A DNA stretch of 64,000 nucleotides from Phormidium ambiguum IAM M-71 (GTDB lineage Bacteria > Cyanobacteriota > Cyanobacteriia > Cyanobacteriales > Aerosakkonemataceae): the NCBI RefSeq assembly GCF_001904725.1, contig NZ_MRCE01000018.1:62001-126000 (forward strand). The letters are read 5' to 3'. Below the pieces are notes generated by a model that was not told the DNA's origin, did no database searches, and saw nothing but the letters and a program-made list of their open reading frames with translations. Below are positions 56,773 through 64,000 of this stretch, piece by piece. The position numbers were made by a program, and so were the translations under genes. Position 1 is the first letter of the stretch. Every line of letters starts with the position of its first letter.

Positions 56773-58236
56773 TTACAATTGACCGAAACCTTTTTTCTTT
56801 TTATCTTTTTTCGGCTTCTTCTTACCACCGCCAGCGCCGTGACCGCGCCAACCCGGAGGCGGTTGGCGATTTCCGAACGGACTCATACCGCCACCCATTC
56901 CGGGCATTCCCATTCCGGGCATCCCCATTCCGGGCATTCCGCCTTGTCCCATTTGCTGCATCAGCGCCCGCATTTTTTGGAAATCTGCCACCAGTTTAGA
57001 AACTTCAGTTTCTTTATAGCCAGAACCGCGAGCAATCCTTTGTCTGCGACCGGGAGAAGAAGCTAATAATTCCGGTTCCCGACGTTCTTGCGGGGTCATG
57101 GAATTGATCATCGCTTCAGTTTGTTTGAGTTTTACCTCAGCTTCCCGTAACTGCTGGTCGGAAATTTTCGGCATTCCGGGGAGCATTTTTAATAAGCCCC
57201 CGAAAGATCCCATATTCTTCATCAACCGCATTTGCTTGAGGAAGTCGGTAAAGTCAAACTTAGCCGAGAGGATTTTTTCCTGCATCTTCTCAGCATCGGT
57301 GAAGTCGATCGCTTCCTGCGCTTTTTCCACCAAAGTCAGCACATCACCCATCCCCAAAATCCGGGAAGCCATCCGGTCTGGGTAAAAAGGTTGTAACGCA
57401 TCCACTTTCTCGCCCACACCGATAAACTTAATCGGTTGACCAGAAACCTGCCTTACTGAAAGTGCCGCCCCACCTCTGGTATCACCATCCATCTTGGTGA
57501 GAATCGCACCCGTAACTCCGATTTGTTCGTGGAAAGTCCGAGTCAGCGTCGCCGCCTCTTGACCTGTCATCGCATCCACGACTAACAGAGTTTCATCCGG
57601 TTTTACGGTTTGTTTAATCCGGGCTAACTCTGCCATCATATCTTGGTCAATTTGCAAGCGTCCGGCTGTATCGATAATTACCGTATCAAAACCTTCTGCT
57701 TTCGCCTTTTCCACCCCTTGACGGGCAATTTCTACCGGGTCAGCATCTTTCCCCAATTCAAAAACGGGTATTTCAATTTGTTGACCCAAAGTTACTAACT
57801 GGTCAATAGCAGCAGGGCGATAAACGTCTGTCGCTACCAGCAATGTAGAACGATTTTCTTTCTTTAAATGTAAAGCTAACTTAGCTGTAGCGGTGGTTTT
57901 ACCCGTTCCCTGCAACCCCGCCATCAAAACAATCGTGGGTTTGGTTTTCGCATCTGCTAAGGGGACATTGCTTTCCCCCATCACAGTTACTAGTTCGTCA
58001 TAGACAATTTTGATGAACTGTTGGTCAGGGCGCACTCCAGTAATTACTTCTGCGCCTTCGGCTTTGGTTTTCACCTCAGCAATAAAATCTTTCACTACTT
58101 GCAGGTTGACATCTGCTTCTAGCAAGGCGCGGCGCACTTCCTGCAAAGCTTCTTGGATGTTGCTTTCGGAAATGCGGTCTTGTCCCCGTAACTTTTTCCA
58201 GGCACTCTCTAAACGATCGGCAAGCGCATCAAACAT
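56773..58236 (-). CDS. ffh: Signal recognition particle protein Ffh
   Basis: A 487-aa SRP54 that targets membrane and secreted proteins co-translationally. The N domain (1-85) and G domain show GLQGTGKTTATAKLALHLK, DTAGRLQID and TKMDGDTRGGAALS. The M domain (about 300-440; MGSFGGLLKMLPGM, RRQRIARGSG) binds SRP RNA. The C-terminus is Gly/Met-rich (GMPGMGMPGMGMPGMGGG) and ends in a Lys-rich tail, as in other cyanobacteria. First gene of ffh-rpsP-khpA. Confidence 0.97.
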   Translation of the reverse strand: MFDALADRLESAWKKLRGQDRISESNIQEALQEVRRALLEADVNLQVVKDFIAEVKTKAEGAEVITGVRPDQQFIKIVYDELVTVMGESNVPLADAKTKPTIVLMAGLQGTGKTTATAKLALHLKKENRSTLLVATDVYRPAAIDQLVTLGQQIEIPVFELGKDADPVEIARQGVEKAKAEGFDTVIIDTAGRLQIDQDMMAELARIKQTVKPDETLLVVDAMTGQEAATLTRTFHEQIGVTGAILTKMDGDTRGGAALSVRQVSGQPIKFIGVGEKVDALQPFYPDRMASRILGMGDVLTLVEKAQEAIDFTDAEKMQEKILSAKFDFTDFLKQMRLMKNMGSFGGLLKMLPGMPKISDQQLREAEVKLKQTEAMINSMTPQERREPELLASSPGRRQRIARGSGYKETEVSKLVADFQKMRALMQQMGQGGMPGMGMPGMGMPGMGGGMSPFGNRQPPPGWRGHGAGGGKKKPKKDKKKKGFGQL

Positions 58237-58458
58237 AAACTTAATAATTCTCGGTTATTTATTAGATTATCAATTGGTGATTCTTGATTGTGATTTGGGC
58301 AGTCTTAAATTAGGCACTGTTGCCAGCATCGGTTTTGGGAATGCTATAACAGAGGCCGCAGGTGCATTTATCAGCTTATAGAAGTCTCGATCTATTTTGC
58401 GATTTTTGGAGATGCGATCGCACTCTTAAGTCAAAAAGCAGTCAAATTCACTGCCATT

Positions 58459-60144
58459 ATGCCCAAATCAAAATCTAAGCCAAAATCAAAGTCAAAATCT
58501 AAACAAAAGACTGCTACCCCCGAAACTCCTCAACTTAGTTTAAAGGAGCAACTAGCACTTAAGAGACAAACCGCCAAAGTCAGGCAAGAATTTATTAGCT
58601 TATTTAGTTCTACCTTTTTTGGCGGTTTATTTTTGGGGCTATTGCTTTTTCCCATTGGTGGCCCCAAAGCCGCTGCTAGTGTGCCGCTGAGTGTTACTGC
58701 TTTAGTTTTATCTTTTAAATATCCCCGTCAAGCACTTTGGGCGTTCCTGATTTATATGCCTTTTGGTGGCACTATAGTTTATGGAATTGCAGGCGGTAAT
58801 GCTCTTTTTCAATTAGCTAAAGATGCGTTTTTTATTCCCGCAGCTATCACTATTTATCAAGAATATAAACGCAAAAGAAAACAATTTTTGATCCCAAAAC
58901 AAATCAGAACTACCTTTTTTATCATGCTGGGTTTAGCCTTACTTACATTTTTGGCAGTTAATTTGGCTCAGCAATTCGGCCCGGCTTGTACCAGTTTACC
59001 GCGAGGCGTTAAAATCCCTTGTAAGAACGGCCAACCCATCATTATGGGTATTTTGGGATTGAAAGTTCTTTTAGGTTACGTTCCTTTAATTACTTGTGCT
59101 TACTATCTCATTCGCAGCAAAAAAGAGCTACTTTTCTTTACTCGTTCTCATTTAGTTATGGCGATTATTTGCTGCGCTTTAGGTGTAGTTCAATACTTGT
59201 TTCTTAGCAGTGGCAGGTGTGAGGGAACTAGGGGAATGTCTGGACAAGATTTATTTAAGGCTACCCTAGAAGCTCGATGTTTAGTTGGTGGTTCTTTAGT
59301 TTTTAGTCCAGATGTAGGCATGATCCGTTTACCTGGAACTTTTGTTTCTCCTTGGCACTGGGCTTGGTTTCTCATTTCTAATGCTTTTATAACTTATGCT
59401 TCTGCCTTTAGTGACCCTTCTTCTATTTGGCGAATTTCGGGTTTAATTGGCATGGCATTAGTAATTGTTAATTCTTTCATTTCTGGGCAAAGAATTGCTT
59501 TGGCACTAGTTCCAGTAGTAATTGTGATCTTATTAATTCTTACTGGACAAATAGCTAATTTAAAACGTTTTATTCCGATTGCGATCGGAATTGCAGTTGT
59601 AGCAGCTATTGGTACTGCGATGTTTCCCGAAGTAATTCAAGAACGGGTAACTAGTTTTGTCGATCGTTGGAATGCTTCGCCACCCACTGAATTTATTGCT
59701 CACCAAGCTGAGTTTACTTCTAAAGGTCAAAGTGGCATTTTTGGTGCAGGATTAGGTAGGGCAACGAACTCAGCGCGTGCTTATGGTGCTGATGCTTTAA
59801 TTGAAACTTATTATCCTAAATTGCTCTTTGAAATGGGGCCTTTAGCAGTCGCGGGATTTTTAGCATTTGTAACTGTAATTACTTGGACAACTTTTAAACT
59901 ATATCGCTCAGTTAAAGAGCCTAATTTACGCAGTTTTGCTGCTAGTTTTTGGGTATTTATATTAGTAATTAGTTACAATACTTATTGGTATCCTTTAGAT
60001 ACAGACCCAGTAGCAGTTTATTATTGGTTCATCATTGGTGTAATTATGAGGTTGCCAGAGATCGATCGGGAAGAACGCGCCAAACAATTACCAGAAGAAC
60101 TGAATGACAAGAAAGGTAAAACGAAGAAACGAAGTAAATCGTAA
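58459..60144 (+). CDS. hpsL: HpsL-like O-antigen ligase/polymerase-type membrane protein
   Basis: A 561-aa protein with a Lys/Ser-rich N-terminus (KSKSKPKSKSKSKQK) and about ten to twelve membrane helices. It carries a large loop (about 245-290) and GIFGAGLGRATNSARAYG, reminiscent of the Wzy/WaaL loop. The layout and the downstream glycosyltransferases match the hormogonium polysaccharide locus, where HpsL is the corresponding protein. Naming rests on recall of that family; polymerase versus ligase activity is not established. Confidence 0.7.
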   Translation: MPKSKSKPKSKSKSKQKTATPETPQLSLKEQLALKRQTAKVRQEFISLFSSTFFGGLFLGLLLFPIGGPKAAASVPLSVTALVLSFKYPRQALWAFLIYMPFGGTIVYGIAGGNALFQLAKDAFFIPAAITIYQEYKRKRKQFLIPKQIRTTFFIMLGLALLTFLAVNLAQQFGPACTSLPRGVKIPCKNGQPIIMGILGLKVLLGYVPLITCAYYLIRSKKELLFFTRSHLVMAIICCALGVVQYLFLSSGRCEGTRGMSGQDLFKATLEARCLVGGSLVFSPDVGMIRLPGTFVSPWHWAWFLISNAFITYASAFSDPSSIWRISGLIGMALVIVNSFISGQRIALALVPVVIVILLILTGQIANLKRFIPIAIGIAVVAAIGTAMFPEVIQERVTSFVDRWNASPPTEFIAHQAEFTSKGQSGIFGAGLGRATNSARAYGADALIETYYPKLLFEMGPLAVAGFLAFVTVITWTTFKLYRSVKEPNLRSFAASFWVFILVISYNTYWYPLDTDPVAVYYWFIIGVIMRLPEIDREERAKQLPEELNDKKGKTKKRSKS

Positions 60145-60226
60145 TTTCTTAAGCAAAATTTCCGTTTAAATTTCAACTCAACAAGTTTAACTAAAATTAA
60201 GGATCGCATTACAGGAAATACAAAAT

Positions 60227-61225
60227 ATGAATTTACCGACAATTTCCGTAGTTATTCCTACTTATGAACGTGAAGAAGCTTTGCGAGGAACGATCGCAGA
60301 TGTTTTAAAACAAGATTACCCGAATTTTGAAGTTATTGTAGTCGATCAAACTAAAACCCATCAACCAGAAACTCAAACTTATTTAGAAGAGTTAGCTGCT
60401 GCCGGAAAAATTCGTTGGCATCGTTTAGATTGGGCGAGTTTACCAGGGGCAAGAAATTACGCAGTTCGCAGGGCAACCGGGGATATTATTTACTTTATTG
60501 ATGATGATGTAGAAATGCCCGTTGATTGTTTAAAAAACCATGCTCAAAATTATGTAGAAAACCCGGAAATTGGCGCAGTAGCGGGCAGAGTTTTCGATCG
60601 CATGAAATTGGCAGATGCCCAAAGGGAAAAACCCGGAGATAATTACACAATTGAGTATTTACCTCCGCAAGCAATGGACCCTGGAATCGCTTGGTATTAC
60701 ATTGATTTAGTGCATACAACAAAACCCCAACAAGTGATTACCGCAAGAGGTTGTAATATGTCTTTTCGGCGGGAAATTTTCACCAAACATGGGTTGTATT
60801 TTGATGAAAGATTTCGCGGTAGTGCGGTGCGAGAAGAATCTGACTTTTGTTTAAGATTGCGAAAAACAGGTTATAAGATTTGGTACGATCCAGAGGCTTT
60901 TTTGGTACATTTGGGTGAAGAAACTGGTGGTTGTCATGATATCAGTACGCGATCGCTAAAATACCAGATGACTTTTTATCACAATCATTTCTTAATGGGA
61001 ATGAAAAATCTCACAATTGACCAACAATTGAGATTATTTTATCGTTTATTTGACTGTCACGTACTAGGTCGTCCTCCCTGTCACAAAAGCGGTTCAGTGT
61101 TAAAAATTATTAGTCGTGCCGGATTTTATAGTTTGGGCTTTTTCAAAGCTTTAGGTACAGTACTTTCCTCTCTATGGAACGACGGTCAAATCTATAGTCG
61201 CCAGGATAGAGTTACCAGCAGTTAG
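60227..61225 (+). CDS. hpsN: HpsN-like family 2 glycosyltransferase
   Basis: A 332-aa GT2 enzyme. ISVVIPTYEREEALRGTIAD opens the GT-A fold, VIVVDQTK and YFIDDDVEMP give the nucleotide and DxD region (metal binding), and RGSAVREESDFCLRLRKTGY holds the catalytic acidic residues. It is cytosolic or peripheral to the membrane. It follows the HpsL-like gene by 82 bases, and likely acts in the hormogonium polysaccharide pathway (inference). Confidence 0.82.
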   Translation: MNLPTISVVIPTYEREEALRGTIADVLKQDYPNFEVIVVDQTKTHQPETQTYLEELAAAGKIRWHRLDWASLPGARNYAVRRATGDIIYFIDDDVEMPVDCLKNHAQNYVENPEIGAVAGRVFDRMKLADAQREKPGDNYTIEYLPPQAMDPGIAWYYIDLVHTTKPQQVITARGCNMSFRREIFTKHGLYFDERFRGSAVREESDFCLRLRKTGYKIWYDPEAFLVHLGEETGGCHDISTRSLKYQMTFYHNHFLMGMKNLTIDQQLRLFYRLFDCHVLGRPPCHKSGSVLKIISRAGFYSLGFFKALGTVLSSLWNDGQIYSRQDRVTSS

Positions 61226-61268
61226 TCTTAGTGTAAATTTACAACTTCACTAAAAAAAAGTCGCAATT

Positions 61269-62912
61269 ATGGAAACCGAAATCAAAACAACACAAATGTT
61301 TTATGGGTTGCCCAATATCATAAAGTTATTAATTGTTTTATCTTTAGTATTGGGATTGTTTTTTCGATTTTATGCCTTAGATAAAAAAGTGTATTCCAAT
61401 GATGAAACTTTTAGTACATTACTAATTTTTAACCATGATCTAAGTGAAATACTTAAGCAAAGTTTCGACGGCCCGGTTATTGGCATAGAAGATTTGCAAA
61501 AATATCAACAAATAAATACTCAAAAAACTCTCTATGAATCGCTAAAACAAATGTTAAGCAAACCTTATGTGTTTCCACCTGCGTATCCTATGTTAACGCG
61601 GCTGTGGACGGAGTTGTGGACGCAGTTTTTTAATAACCCAATGGCAATTCAAAGGAGTTTTTCTGCACTAATTAGTACGTTTGCCTTATTTTTTATTTAT
61701 TGGCTATGCCAAGAATTATTCCAAAATAATATGGTGGCATGGATTACAGTTTCCCTAGTAGCTGTTTCCCCGTTCCACATCCAATATGCTCAGGTGGTAA
61801 GACCATATAGTTTATTGACAGCTGTAACTTTGCTCTCAAGCACTTGTCTTTTAAAAGCAATACGGCTGAACTCAAAATTGAGTTGGATGATATATATGCT
61901 TACTGTATTTCTTGGTCTTTATTCTAATTTACTTTTTGGCTTTGTGATAATTGCACACAGCGCCTATGTATTAATTATTAAAAATTTTAACTTAAAAGAT
62001 CCAATAATAATATACTACTTAATAACTTTATTTGGGGGAGTTTTGTCTTTTATTCCTTGGTTTTTGATGTTTATTTTGGCTCCGTCCAATTTATTTGCAT
62101 ATTCAGTGGAACAGGTGGTACACAGCTTGCCTCTACCATCTCTGATCGTAATTTGGATAAGAAATATAGTAGGTATATTTTTTGATGTCTACGATCCCTG
62201 GATAGAGTTTACTAAAGCTTTTAAAATTTTAGGAATTTTATCTCCTCTAATCTTTTTAATAGTGAGCTTTTCAATTTACTTAATTTTTCGCAAAACCACC
62301 AAAGAGGTTTGGTTATTCATTTTTACTTTAGTCGGGTTTACCGGAGTAATTTTTATTATTACAGATTTAATGTTTGGAGGCTCTGTATCAACAAGAATTC
62401 GATATTTAACCCCTTCCGTTTTAGGTATAGAGATTGCAGTTGCTTACTTAATTTATAGTCAGTTAATAGCAAATTCATATTTACAAAGAAAACTTGGTAA
62501 AGTACTTTTTTTAGTATTGATGTTAAGCGGCATCATATCTTGTGGAGTTATTTCGCAAGCAGAATCATGGTCGGCTTTTGGTAGTCCAAGCTATCCTATA
62601 ATAGCTCGTACAATCAACCAATCAACTCGTCCTTTAGTGATTGCTGATAATTTAGGCCGAGCATTAACGCTGAGCTATTTACTCGATTCAAAAGTAAGTT
62701 TTCAGCTACTTCGTCAACCAAAGACAGTAAAAATAGATGATAATTATAGCGATGTGTTTTTATTAGAAACTTCGGAAAATTTAAATCGAAGATTTGAGAA
62801 AGAAGAAAACTACCAAAGAAAAGTTATTTCCAAATTTTCAAGGAACTCGCCGAAAATCAGTAATGTTTGGCGATTGGAAAAAGACCAAAAACTACTAGAA
62901 CTAAAAATCTAA
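61269..62912 (+). CDS. GT39-type membrane glycosyltransferase
   Basis: A 547-aa protein with about ten to twelve membrane helices resembling PMT/ArnT-type enzymes that use polyprenyl-phosphate sugars. The first loop carries the acidic pair YSNDETFSTL (catalytic Asp/Glu) and the second helix region SPFHIQYAQVVRPYSLL, typical of the family. The C-terminal 80 residues are a soluble tail. It lies between HpsN-like and HpsO-like genes in the same direction. Confidence 0.82.
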   Translation: METEIKTTQMFYGLPNIIKLLIVLSLVLGLFFRFYALDKKVYSNDETFSTLLIFNHDLSEILKQSFDGPVIGIEDLQKYQQINTQKTLYESLKQMLSKPYVFPPAYPMLTRLWTELWTQFFNNPMAIQRSFSALISTFALFFIYWLCQELFQNNMVAWITVSLVAVSPFHIQYAQVVRPYSLLTAVTLLSSTCLLKAIRLNSKLSWMIYMLTVFLGLYSNLLFGFVIIAHSAYVLIIKNFNLKDPIIIYYLITLFGGVLSFIPWFLMFILAPSNLFAYSVEQVVHSLPLPSLIVIWIRNIVGIFFDVYDPWIEFTKAFKILGILSPLIFLIVSFSIYLIFRKTTKEVWLFIFTLVGFTGVIFIITDLMFGGSVSTRIRYLTPSVLGIEIAVAYLIYSQLIANSYLQRKLGKVLFLVLMLSGIISCGVISQAESWSAFGSPSYPIIARTINQSTRPLVIADNLGRALTLSYLLDSKVSFQLLRQPKTVKIDDNYSDVFLLETSENLNRRFEKEENYQRKVISKFSRNSPKISNVWRLEKDQKLLELKI

Positions 62913-62942
62913 TAGCAAAGCAGAAATTACGAGATATTTACC

Positions 62943-64000
62943 ATGAGAATTCTAGTTGCTAGTCATACTTATATTGTTGACCTGAACCGCGAGAAATTAA
63001 GAGAATTATCTCGCCTAGAATCAGGAATTGAAGTAACAGTAGTTACACCGCGAATTTGGCAACCTGGAGGGGTGCAAAATAAAGTAATTGAAACTCAACC
63101 TTTAGAAGAAGGTTCTTTTCGAGTAGTGCCAATTTCTAACTTTAGCAAAAATAACCAAGGTTTATTAACTTTTGGAGCAGATTTGATTTCTTTACTGCGT
63201 CAATTTAAACCAAATATTATTCAAGTTGAACAAGGTTCTAAAGCGTTAGCTTATGCCGAATTTATTACTTTAAATAAACTGCTGGGATTAAAAGCAAAAA
63301 ATGTCTTTTTTACTTGGTGGAATTTGCCTTATAACTTAAAATTTCCTATTTCATTACTTGAATCCTATAATCTTAGTAATACTGATGGAATTGTTGTTGG
63401 AAATAAAGACGGGGTAGAAATTTTACGAGAAAGAGGCTACAAAGGGCCGATGGTAATTATGCCCCAACTCGGTGTTGATGAAAGTTTATTTAAACCGCAA
63501 ACTCAACCGGAATTAGCTAGTCAATTAGGCATTCAACAAAGTGATTTTGTCGTAGGTTTTGTCGGTAGATTTGTTGAAGAAAAAGGGTTACTTACTTTAG
63601 TAGAAGCTTTAGCGGGTTTATCAGAAAAGCCTTGGAAGTTGTTATTACTAGGACGTGGCCCTTTACAGTCAAGTTTGTTGGAACTAGCCGCAGAAAAAGG
63701 AATTAAAGAAAGGTTGATTTTGGTGGAAAGTGTGCCGCACGATCGCGTTTATCAATACATCAATTTAATGCACGCTTTAGTATTGCCTTCCCAAACAACT
63801 TATCAATTTAAAACTTTAACGGCGGCTGGTTGGAAAGAACAATTTGGTCATGTTTTAATTGAAGCAATGGCTTGTAAAGTTACGGTGATTGGTTCGGATT
63901 CGGGAGAAATTCCTAATGTTATTGATAACGCAGGTTTAGTATTTCCCGAAGGTAATGTTGCCGAGTTACGTAAATGTTTAATGCAACTAATGGAAAATCC
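62943..64000 (+). CDS. hpsO: HpsO-like family 4 glycosyltransferase, cut by window end
   Basis: The frame opens at ATG 62943 and runs off the end at 352 codons. It reads MRILVASHTYIVDLNREKLR at the start, then the GT4 C-terminal domain VGFVGRFVEEKGLLTLVEAL and GHVLIEAMACKVTVIGSDSG with the conserved EX7E glutamate. It would transfer a nucleotide sugar in the cytosol. The position after HpsN-like suggests the hps role. Complete length unknown. Confidence 0.8.
   Translation, partial: MRILVASHTYIVDLNREKLRELSRLESGIEVTVVTPRIWQPGGVQNKVIETQPLEEGSFRVVPISNFSKNNQGLLTFGADLISLLRQFKPNIIQVEQGSKALAYAEFITLNKLLGLKAKNVFFTWWNLPYNLKFPISLLESYNLSNTDGIVVGNKDGVEILRERGYKGPMVIMPQLGVDESLFKPQTQPELASQLGIQQSDFVVGFVGRFVEEKGLLTLVEALAGLSEKPWKLLLLGRGPLQSSLLELAAEKGIKERLILVESVPHDRVYQYINLMHALVLPSQTTYQFKTLTAAGWKEQFGHVLIEAMACKVTVIGSDSGEIPNVIDNAGLVFPEGNVAELRKCLMQLMEN

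Overview
The window is cyanobacterial chromosome. HIP1-type GCGATCGC octamers are scattered throughout, genes restricted to cyanobacteria are present (PipX, iron-uptake porin with an SLH domain, class II F/SBPase GlpX next to hemA, CGFS glutaredoxin beside BolA, a cyanophycin locus), and intergenic spaces carry the heptad tandem repeats and palindromic repeats common in filamentous cyanobacteria. A probable hormogonium-polysaccharide (hps) cluster at the right edge also points to a filamentous, gliding species; genus cannot be fixed from this sequence. Base composition is AT-rich and fairly even. No rRNA, CRISPR array, prophage or intact insertion sequence was seen.

Layout. 1-3.7 kb: the 3' end of a malic enzyme, a PipX homologue (minus), a membrane-anchored SDH/Clp-fold protease and an unknown membrane protein. 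4-10.9 kb: the translation/transcription cluster rimP-nusA-ylxR-infB followed by two small cyanobacterial genes; a hairpin plus T-run sits directly in front of the rimP ribosome binding site. 11-16.8 kb: an SLH/beta-helix surface protein, a DUF3493 protein, an ABC exporter and a CNNM/HlyC-type membrane protein. 16.8-17.8 kb: tRNA-Tyr, tRNA-Thr and a Uma2-family gene. 17.9-24.9 kb (minus): grxD, bolA, a duplicated-repeat lipoprotein-like or secreted protein, a PlsC acyltransferase, tadA, grxC, a VOC protein and a large DEAH helicase fused to an HNH nuclease, followed by a decayed Uma2 fragment. 25.5-31.3 kb: glpX, hemA and a UPF0182 membrane protein.

31.7-37.9 kb is the most coherent functional island: a short CphA2-type cyanophycin synthetase (minus), a 65-aa ORF and cyanophycinase (plus), then a BgtAB-type basic amino acid/glutamine importer (minus). 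Three GTA-N8-TAC motifs (the NtcA consensus) lie in its intergenic spaces, one with near-ideal promoter spacing in front of bgtB. Uptake of arginine-type amino acids, storage as cyanophycin and release by cyanophycinase would thus sit together under nitrogen control (inference). An SLH porin and a LivM/LivG-type amino acid permease pair follow.

42-51 kb: pgi, a 1466-aa protein joining a PstS-like binding domain to six DUF4912-like repeats, a 2OG-Fe dioxygenase, an HpcH/HpaI aldolase and a LuxR-type response regulator. 51-54 kb (minus): a compact five-gene run (HutX-like, DUF6816-like, hexapeptide acetyltransferase, HAD hydrolase, LMW phosphatase); the DUF6816-like gene carries a repeat inserted in frame. 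54.5-58.2 kb (minus): ffh-rpsP-khpA, rpsU (57 aa) and phoH. 58.4-64 kb: membrane polymerase/ligase-like protein and glycosyltransferases resembling HpsL, HpsN and HpsO, the last cut by the window end.
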